NCBI GenBank assembly: GCA_905221605.1
Contig: CAJNDS010001057.1
Location: 495,528-559,527, forward strand
Direction: 5' to 3'
From: Symbiodinium natans
Lineage: Eukaryota > Sar > Dinophyceae > Suessiales > Symbiodiniaceae
DNA: 64,000 nt
Shown here: positions 57,439 to 64,000 of the stretch, in pieces
Layout: each line of letters opens with the position of its first letter
Numbering within the stretch: the stretch's first letter is position 1
Notes under the pieces: model-generated
The model's database searches: none
Told to the model about the DNA's origin: nothing
Seen by the model: the letters and a program-made list of their open reading frames with translations, nothing else
Translations under genes and position numbers: made by a program

Positions 57439-59770
57439 GGCAACAGGTTCAAGGCGACGCCAAGCAAGTGGAGTTCACGCTGACCAGGCGCGGGAGGGAC
57501 TTCGTCCTCCGCCTTGGCGACTGCATTGCCTATCGGGGTGTAGGTGGAGGCCCTAAGGTGTGCAGGTTAGGACGGGTTACGCAGGTAGATGCTGCCCGTG
57601 CGCAGGTCGGCGTGCACCGCTATCTCCCCGATGCCAGCGGGGTGCGCGTCAGATGGCAGCTTGCATACATCGCCGAGGACGGTGCGCTCACGCTTTCAGA
57701 GGGGACTCGTCCGGCCCACGAAGCGGTTACCGTCAGGGAGATCATTTCCAAGGTCGACCTGAACCGCGACGGCGTGCTTGCTGCAGCCTCGGCCAGGAAG
57801 TTGGACAAGGGAGCGTACTCGTTGCAGGACAGGACGCTCGAGAGAGCGTCTCGCGCCAGAACGGGTGTGCTCTCGATCCGAGAGGCCCTCGCGGACCTCT
57901 TGGTCGCGGAACCCCGCGTGTTGCAGCCTAGGGCTTCCCCAGAGTCGGGTGCTGTCGAGAGTTGGTTCCGGCAGTATTTCCTTGGAGGGGTTGCCGATGT
58001 CTTAGAGGTTGCTTGGGGTTACGCGGTCGTTTCCGACGCGGCTAGGAGGCACGGGTATAGGGTTGTTCCAGCTTTTGTGCAAGGCAAGCAGGCCTACGGG
58101 ATCACCTGGAACCTGGCCGCAGAAGGGCACTTAGAGGCAATTAGCGGCGCTGTTTTGCGCGCAGAGCCGAAGGTGCTCGTGATTGGGCTTGAGGGCAAGA
58201 ATGTGCCCCGAGCTTTCCTTCAGCTAGTCGTCCGGTGTGCGCAGGAACGCACGCGCGCGGGCGCCCACGTCGCGCTGCGTTTGCAGGCGCAAAAAGGCGA
58301 GTGGGAACCCTGGCGGCTAGAGGAGTGGGGCGCCTTGTTTGGGACGCTCGCAGAGCCACGCTGGCCTTGGGCTTTCGTGCGGGCTGACATATGCCAGTTC
58401 GCGCGGGCCAGTGGCCGCGACAACCTCGTTGAGAGCGGGGCCCTGTGGCTCGCCGATTTCAGCTTAGAATCGGTAGGTTTGAGGTGTAGTAGGCCGGATG
58501 CGTTAGGCGCAGTGCAGCACAAGCACGTTGGGCGCGCGCAAGCCGACTACAACCTCATAGGGGCGGCTTTCTGCGCATCACTCCAGGACCTTGGTCTGAG
58601 GGGCGCAGAAGAGCTGTGCACCGCTGCAGTTGAAAGCTTTCCAGCCACTGCGGGTGCGGATAGCGCCGCGGCTGCACCACAGCCCTCTCCAGTCATTCCC
58701 CTCCCGGACGTGCGCTCGGGCGAGGACCTCACGCCAGCAGAACGTGCGGAGCTGGATAAGGAGGTGGATAAGTACGCCGCTGAGAAGGAAGCGTTTTGGC
58801 GAACCAAGGCGGACGCCAAGGACTGGGATTCCGTCCGGGCTGACCTTGAGGTCTATGCTCTTGCGGGCGAGAAGGTCGCGGAGGATCCTAGGCGCACCGA
58901 GGCCTATAGAGACCTCGTATGGTCGGGTTTGAAGATCGAGCCTGGACCAACCAGACCAGGGCTGACCGATGCTGACATCGCAGCCGTCAGGGAGGTCATA
59001 CGGCGAAAGGCCGCTGGGTTCTGGGTGGAGGACACCACCAGGACCACGGTCAGGAAGTTCGCCCATGACTGCATCCCCACCGGGCCGCCGGTCTCGTCCC
59101 AGCCTCACAGTCTGAGGGGCGAGTCCGCGCAATGGGTCGACGACAAGCTTGAAGAAGAATGCAAGCGGGGTCAGTTGATCCGCGGCAGCTCGGCTTGGGG
59201 ATCTGCGCCGTTTCCGACCAAGGAAATGCCCAGCTACAAGCGGCATAGGAAGCGACGCTTGGTGGTTGACTACCGCCGTGTGAATGCCCGAATTAAGCGC
59301 TCCACGTACTATTGTCGGCGGGGTAGCGATGTGCTCGCCGCCGCAGTAGGTTCGGTTTGGTATACCTTCGTGGATGCGGTTAGTGGGTTTAATCAAATTA
59401 GGAACACCAAGCGTGCTCGCGAGGTGTTGGCCATTGTGGCAAGATCAGGGAAATATCTCCCTGTCGGCCTCACCTTTGGCCCGATTAACGGCCCAGATGA
59501 TTTCAACTTTGTGGTTGATAGGGCCTATGCCCCCGGCAGAGGTAGGCGCCTTAAGTATACTAAGGAGTGGATAGCCTACGTGGATGATCTTACTGTTAGG
59601 ACGGGTAGGGTCATTGATGGGCAGTTTTTCACTGATGCCCAAGCCGAGGGGGCGGTGCGCGAAGCGTGCGCCAAAGGGGCAGTCGCAGCTCCGCAGAGCG
59701 CGTCGTCTGCTCTTGAAGCCTTAGGCGTTCGCGGTGCGCACAACACCAAGCGCGCGAACCATGACGCGGC
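57336..59770 (+). CDS. SH3-like + methyltransferase-like + RT N-terminal half
   Basis: The frame opens after a stop at 57333-57335 and overlaps the previous ORF by about 100 bases in the -1 frame. The first plausible listed start is a GTG at 57468, so it is probably reached by frameshifting from the integrase frame. From the GTG: residues about 1-100 are SH3/chromo-like (LGDCIAYRG, CRLGRVTQVD), the usual end of a Ty3 integrase. Residues about 170-390 are methyltransferase-like (VLEVAWGYAVVSDAARRHGYRV ... ending KHVGRAQADYN) with the catalytic Pro-Cys and Glu-Asn-Pro motifs absent. Then come RT fingers and palm: RGSSAWGSAPF, RLVVDYRRVNA, FVDAVSGFNQI (D636), LPVGLTFGPINGPDDF and IAYVDDLTVRTG (YVDD 704-707). 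It ends about 60 residues after YVDD with no thumb or RNase H; those are in the preceding ORF. The frame stays open beyond 59770, but composition stops looking protein-like. Confidence 0.85.
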
Positions 59771-60350
59771 GCGCTCAGACCAGAATCACCCCACGCGCGT
59801 TCTGATGCTCAGGATGTTGGGGCTGTTCGGGTGTTTCTGTGTTCAGGGCGGGTGTTTTTGGGGCGGGCCGTTTCCCAGGTCGCCGGTCTGCGGGCAGAAG
59901 GATTTTTCGTCGTTCGTCGCGTGCAGCTTCGTTCCTCTGTCTCGCAGCCAGTGTTTTGCAAGCAGGCCTAGAGGTTCGGTCCAAGGTCGAAGCAGAAGCC
60001 TTAGAAGCCTTAGAGCCCAGACCTTAAGGAAACTCCCCAAACCCCCGCCGCAGCGGTTCAAGTGTGTTGTAGAACCTAGGGTAGGTAGTCCCTCCCCGCG
60101 TTCGTGCCTGTGCACTGCGCCCCGCTGCGGGTCGCGACCAGACCGCGCGGGAGCGACCGATCGGTCGCCCGGACCTTCGTGGTCAACCACAAGGCCCCGC
60201 TGCGGGCCGTGCCCTGGCCGCGCGGGAGCGGCTGCCTACCACTACTGCACACCGGCCCCTTGCAGCGGGCCGTGTCCTGGCCGCTCAAGGGCGCGTCAGG
60301 TTTTCCTCGCCCATCGGAGGTCCAGCAAAGCCGCGGGCCTCAGTGCCGCG
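59770..60350 (+). other. GC-rich spacer with 60-75-bp repeats
   Basis: Open by chance in the upstream frame but with protein-unlike Cys/Arg/Pro/Ser-rich translation. GCCCCGCTGCGGGCCGTG-CCTGGCCGC units recur near 60118, 60193 and 60251, with a further relative near 61220. It could be a terminal or intergenic region between element genes. No long terminal repeat matching 49025-49537 was found by eye. Confidence 0.5.
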
Positions 60351-61052
60351 ATGGGTGGAGGAGGGTCGAAGGGCAGGGGCAAGAGCAAGAGTCCAGGCCC
60401 TAAGGGCCGAAAGGGCCCGCCCACGATCGACGACGTGCAGCGTATGCTAGTCCGATGCATGCGGCACGGCGAAGCTGGTTGTAGAGGCCGGTTCGCTCCG
60501 GGCGGCCTCTACCCGGTTGATGAGTTGATCGAACAACTCGGCATCACCATCAACCAGTACAACCAGGCGGTCGCGCACGACGCCAACCAGCGGAAACCGA
60601 GGTTGGATACCTCGTACGCTGGCTACTTGCGTGCCTTCCAAGGCCACTCGGCCGATTGCGGCCATCCTATGGGATTCATGATGGAGGGCCTAAGTGAGAC
60701 CGCCATCAACGATCTTATATATCGGCATGGCCCGGCCATGTGGCACGGCACGGACTTGCATGTCGTGCCGAGCCTGATCGAGAATGGCTTGGTCCCCGGC
60801 GGCGGGCCGGGAGGCCGCCTCGGGGTGCACTACGTCCTAGGGCACTGCCCCACGCAGTGGGAGGACGGGAGACGCGGGTTCCGCCGCGGATCGACTTGCA
60901 TAGTCGAGGTCCGGTTGGCGGTCCTGCGGGACGCCGGAGTGCCTATCTATGCGGGAGCAGATGGGGTGGCTCTCACTGGCCAGATTAGAGCCACCGGCAT
61001 CTCCCGCATCTGGGCACTCCCCAAAGGCTGTTTACTCCATCTTAATAGCTGA
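60351..61052 (+). CDS. Tpt1/KptA-like RNA 2'-phosphotransferase domain
   Basis: 233 codons from an ATG at 60351 with a basic Gly/Lys leader (GGGGSKGRGKSKS). The family transfers a 2'-phosphate from RNA to NAD+, giving ADP-ribose 1'',2''-cyclic phosphate; in fungi it finishes tRNA splicing. Seen: MRHG (R38-H39), LYPVDELIEQLG winged-helix part, LRAFQGHS (R94, QGHS 97-100), MWHGTDL (131-136) and GRRGFRRG (R174/R175/R178), followed by VEVRLAVL and GADGVALTG. These match the Arg-His-Arg-Arg active-site set and the fold order. The usual VHLS is replaced by VHYVLG. It is in the same open frame as the RT ORF, 580 bases downstream. It may be the third product of the retroelement or the start of another polyprotein. 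Substrate unknown. Confidence 0.75.
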   Translation: MGGGGSKGRGKSKSPGPKGRKGPPTIDDVQRMLVRCMRHGEAGCRGRFAPGGLYPVDELIEQLGITINQYNQAVAHDANQRKPRLDTSYAGYLRAFQGHSADCGHPMGFMMEGLSETAINDLIYRHGPAMWHGTDLHVVPSLIENGLVPGGGPGGRLGVHYVLGHCPTQWEDGRRGFRRGSTCIVEVRLAVLRDAGVPIYAGADGVALTGQIRATGISRIWALPKGCLLHLNS

Positions 61053-61108
61053 GTTAGAAGTGGATCGGTTGATCCAGCATGTCGACCTAAGGAGTTTAGG
61101 CGACATCA

Positions 61109-62968
61109 GTGCGGGCCCCCACCCGCCGTTGGGGCGAGGACCGAAACTGGGCACGGTCCAAGCGTCCCAAGCTGCTGCGGCCAGCAGTGGCGCGGCGAGC
61201 TCCTCGACGGTTGTGCTGGCCCCTGCGGGCCGTGTCATGGCCGCGGGGGCCGCCCGACCTGTTACCCCTCCTAAGGCCCGCGCCTAAGGCCAAAGGGCGT
61301 GCTTCAGGGGCTCCTAAGACTTCGATCTTTCCAGCGAAGCCCAAGGAGTATCCTAGGCGCAACGTCCCTGGCCCCAATGCCCTCGAGGCCGAAGACTCGC
61401 TCGAGGAAGAGGCAGCCCAAGAAGCTGAAGGTGTCGAGGAAGATAGTTCCAGCTCGGATCTTCCCGACACGCGGGCGCCCCAAGCCGCGGTCAAGGTGAA
61501 GGAGGACGAAGAGCCCGCTGGTGGGGCCCAGGCCGGGAGCATAGAGGAAGGAGTCCTCGAACTTGGCCAATCGGTGGTCAGCACCGCGAAGGAGTACCTC
61601 GCGCGGTCCGAAGCTCTTCTGAGAGCGCAGAAACTCCAGTCGAGAATACTGGAGGTGGCGGGAACCGCGATGGTGAAGTTAGAAAAGATCACCAAGCGTG
61701 AGGAATCCCTCAAAACTCTGCGCCGTGGGGGAGAGAATCGGGCGGCCGGGGAAGGCGCCGACGGGGAAGAGGTGTCTGACGATGGTCAGGATGCCCCCGG
61801 GGGTGCGGGATCGAGCAGTTCCGCCAGGCCTTCAAGAGGCGGGACCGTCCGGTCCGCCCCGGCCCCAGAGGTGCCTCGCCCCAATGCTGACGGCCACTAT
61901 GGATGCTCAGCTCCTGGATGCGGGCTGGCCTTTGAGTCGCTGGTGCAATACCACTTGCATCAGGCGGCCTGCCATGGCGCCTCTCTTCCGCCCAACCTGG
62001 GGATCAGCCCCTCCGCACCTCTTGACCCTTTTCGTCAAGACTGGCGGGGACGGTTGTTCCGCCGAGGAAAGGACGGTGGGTATGGGGAGGTGCCCATGCT
62101 CCGAGTGATTCGGTACCACAAAGCCAACGGGTACGATCACTCGAAGGTCCCGCTCCTGAAGAGAGGGGACCGAATCCAGCTTGAGGACGGATCGCACCAC
62201 ATTTATGGTGGTAGTCATCCACCGGGGTGGCTTCGCGATGACCCCGCGCTGGATCCCGCTCCAGAGAGTAGCGGTGGAGGGTCCACGCCCAAGAGCGAGC
62301 CCACGGAGGAGGCCGAGCATGGACCTCCGCGGGAGGCCGCTCCGCGCGGGCGGGCCCTCGGGCCGCCGACGAGCGACGTTCAGCAACGCCTGGCAGAGCG
62401 TCGTCGTTCCAAGCGGGATTACTCACCAGACCTGGTGACGCCTCTTGACGATCTCCATGCCCAGGAGATCGATTCCTTCTTCGCGGGCGACCCAGCCGCG
62501 GATAGCCTTGACGTCATTTTGATGCGCGCCGAGGTTCGCACTGAGTCCCACCTCAACGTTGGCCGGGAGCAAGAAGAGCCCCTGGTCAAGGAGGAACAGG
62601 AGGAGGAAGCTGAGGTTGTCAAGGACGAGGTCTCGGTTGAGATGGAGGCAGGCACCGCGGATGAGGCGGACGATGTCGCCCTCCCAGCCAACCGGGCCTA
62701 CGTCGAAGGCCGCTTTTACCCCTACGGCAGCTGGCGGTGCTTCTTCTGCGAAGCCATCAACCCGGTTGCCGAGGACCAGTGCCTCACCACGCACGCGGGC
62801 GGCCCGAAAGCGGGCGCCCCGTGCGACGGCCGATGGATCAACGGGATCGACATCGGGTGGTGGGAGGTAGACCCTCAAACCGCGCCCGAGCAATGGAGGC
62901 GGAGGTTTTCTGCCGAAGCGCTTGAAGACCAACAAGCGGGCGGATGCCGCGAGGCTTCTCAGCGATGA
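61109..62968 (+). CDS. Protein with C2H2 finger and C-terminal Cys-rich domain (frame-broken)
   Basis: A 619-codon open frame that begins at a GTG. A neighbouring frame (61055-61287, SLGDISAGP... VTPPKARA) reads more naturally upstream, so a frameshift near 61275 is likely and the true start is unclear. Seen: acidic region, a helical or coiled-coil stretch (STAKEYLARSEALLRAQKLQS), a C2H2 finger YGCSAPGCGLAF...HLHQAACH (about 61902-61975), a DWRGRLFRRGKDGG...RVIRYHKANGYDHSKVP module, and WRCFFCEAINP...CDGRW ending in WWEVD. A frameshift near 62920 continues it into the next frame. Family unknown. A Gag-like or nucleic-acid-binding role is inferred from the fingers and the location. Confidence 0.6.
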   Translation: MRAPTRRWGEDRNWARSKRPKLLRPAVARRAPRRLCWPLRAVSWPRGPPDLLPLLRPAPKAKGRASGAPKTSIFPAKPKEYPRRNVPGPNALEAEDSLEEEAAQEAEGVEEDSSSSDLPDTRAPQAAVKVKEDEEPAGGAQAGSIEEGVLELGQSVVSTAKEYLARSEALLRAQKLQSRILEVAGTAMVKLEKITKREESLKTLRRGGENRAAGEGADGEEVSDDGQDAPGGAGSSSSARPSRGGTVRSAPAPEVPRPNADGHYGCSAPGCGLAFESLVQYHLHQAACHGASLPPNLGISPSAPLDPFRQDWRGRLFRRGKDGGYGEVPMLRVIRYHKANGYDHSKVPLLKRGDRIQLEDGSHHIYGGSHPPGWLRDDPALDPAPESSGGGSTPKSEPTEEAEHGPPREAAPRGRALGPPTSDVQQRLAERRRSKRDYSPDLVTPLDDLHAQEIDSFFAGDPAADSLDVILMRAEVRTESHLNVGREQEEPLVKEEQEEEAEVVKDEVSVEMEAGTADEADDVALPANRAYVEGRFYPYGSWRCFFCEAINPVAEDQCLTTHAGGPKAGAPCDGRWINGIDIGWWEVDPQTAPEQWRRRFSAEALEDQQAGGCREASQR

Positions 62969-64000
62969 GGAACTCGCTGAAGCCCTCCAGGCGGCCGAGG
63001 AGGCGCAGGCGGCCGAGCGCGCCAAGAAGCGAGAGCGGCGCCAGGCGGAGAAGGCGGAGCGCGATGACCACATCAGCGAAGCGCTCCGCATTGCAGGGTG
63101 GCAGTGCCCTAACTGCTATGAATGGAATCTTTCATTCAGGCAGCTGTGCTTTCGCTGCAGCACCCCTCTCCGTTTGGCAGAGGTCGTCTCTCGCGGGATC
63201 CCTGATCCGCGGCGTGGCGAAGAGAGGGACTCTGGCTCCGAAAGCAGCCAGGACGAGCTGGAGCACGAGATCCTTCTGGCCAATCTTGCGATGGACCAAG
63301 AAACCATCCAACCTCTTCTTAGAAACAAACACAAGAAGAGGGGCGGTAAGCGACGTCGCGAAGAAGCGACGTACGCAGACCGCGACCCTTGGAGTGCTTG
63401 GGCAGATGCCCGTGGCAAGGGCCAGGGCAAGCCGAAGGGCAGAGGCAAGTCCGATGCCAAGGGCAAGCCCAAGGGGAGGGGCAGGTACGCCTGGCGCTTA
63501 CGCCGCGGGCATAGTTGCCGCGCTCCAACCCCGCCCAAGCACAAGCTGGGTCCCAGCCTTCCCGTGCGGGTCGGCCCGGCCGCCGCCAAGTGTTCCGCTT
63601 CCGCCGCGGACCCCCTTTTTCCTGGGTCGCGGGCTCCTCAATCGGTTGATGCACGCCCTCAACGGGAACATCAACGGCTGGTGGGGCCTGGCGGCTGCAG
63701 CGTCGGCGCCGATTGCCTTGCAGTTGCACCGCGGGGCTGTGCATGTTGTCGAGGACTCCATGCACGCGGTTGCAACAATTTCGGCCGACGTGGTCGAGGA
63801 AATCGGTCATGGGGCCAGGCGGACAGTGTGGGTCGCCGGAACAGCCATCACTCTGGTAGTAGTGATCTTGTGCAGCGCTGTTCTGTGGTACGTGAGTCGT
63901 GCCGTTGCCAATCGCATTGCGCATCTGCGACATGGCAACACCGCGGCCCCTGAGGCGCGGCTGTCTCAACTCCTTGGCTCTGAAGCGACGTTTGAGGTCG
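62922..64000 (+). pseudogene. Continuation: RanBP2-type finger and membrane segment, truncated by the window
   Basis: KTNKRADAARLLSDEELAEALQ continues the upstream protein after an apparent indel. A charged coiled coil (AERAKKRERRQAEKAE) precedes a RanBP2-type finger, WQCPNCYEWNLSFRQLCFRCSTP (about 63102-63165), and a Lys/Gly-rich tract. Near 63480, in a G-rich stretch, the coding frame shifts again. The frame then reads GRGLLNRLMHALNGNINGWW and contains one hydrophobic helix (WVAGTAITLVVVILCSAVLWYV, about 63830-63895), open to the window end. With the preceding ORF it appears to form one polyprotein broken by two or three frameshifts. Function unknown. Confidence 0.55.

Noticed and set aside
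57438-61052. One continuous protein from SH3-like domain through RT palm to KptA
   Set aside because: The frame is open throughout, but 59770-60350 translates to Cys/Arg/Pro-rich sequence with repeats, and a good ATG with a typical leader lies at 60351; treated as a spacer.
49025-64000. Long terminal repeats around the large retroelement
   Set aside because: No direct repeat shared between the 5' leader and the downstream spacer could be found by eye.

Overview
The window looks like nuclear DNA of a dinoflagellate (Suessiales/Symbiodiniaceae-like; inferred, no species can be named). Supporting signs are a degenerate copy of the dinoflagellate trans-spliced leader upstream of the largest ORF, interstitial TTTAGGG arrays, very long repeat-rich spacers, and retroelement proteins with CCCH fingers, cytosine-methyltransferase-like domains and a tyrosine recombinase. 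No rRNA, tRNA, CRISPR or bacterial operon was seen. No intact ordinary host gene could be recognised.

Layout. 1-11.8 kb: fold-back satellites, diverged duplications, G and C homopolymer tracts, minisatellites, two near-perfect hairpins, a decayed unknown protein gene (minus strand, about 7080-5761) and a decayed LINE (minus strand, 10761-8841). 11,846-20,939: a structurally complete tyrosine-recombinase retrotransposon with identical split direct repeats (A1 ... B1-A2 ... B2). Inside it, in order, are an unidentified ORF, the recombinase, a Gag-like protein with a CCCH finger, a methyltransferase-like domain, reverse transcriptase and RNase H. Its RNase H is interrupted in frame by a peptidase S74 (phage tail-fibre intramolecular chaperone) domain. 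21-34.5 kb: mostly unrecognised spacer. 34.5-49 kb: satellite country, with degenerate TTTAGGG arrays, a recurrent GC-flanked module, several microsatellites and a second fold-back satellite.

49-64 kb: GC-rich and coding. A 2,633-codon ORF carries Gag, two CCCH fingers, a protease-like motif, a Cys cluster with a membrane segment, the C-terminal half of a Ty3-type reverse transcriptase, RNase H, about 700 residues of unknown sequence and a DD35E integrase. The overlapping next ORF carries an SH3-like tail, a degenerate methyltransferase domain and then the N-terminal half of the reverse transcriptase, including YVDD. The polymerase is therefore split and permuted: its C-terminal half is encoded before its N-terminal half. 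Downstream come a Tpt1/KptA-like RNA 2'-phosphotransferase domain and a frameshifted protein with C2H2, Cys-rich and RanBP2-type fingers and a membrane segment, running off the window end.

Most exciting candidates: the permuted RT/pol order, the KptA-like domain in a retroelement setting, and the S74 domain inside a retroelement RNase H. All identifications come from reading motifs by eye; no search or structure prediction was run. Several apparent frameshifts could be real decay, programmed frameshifting, introns or assembly indels.
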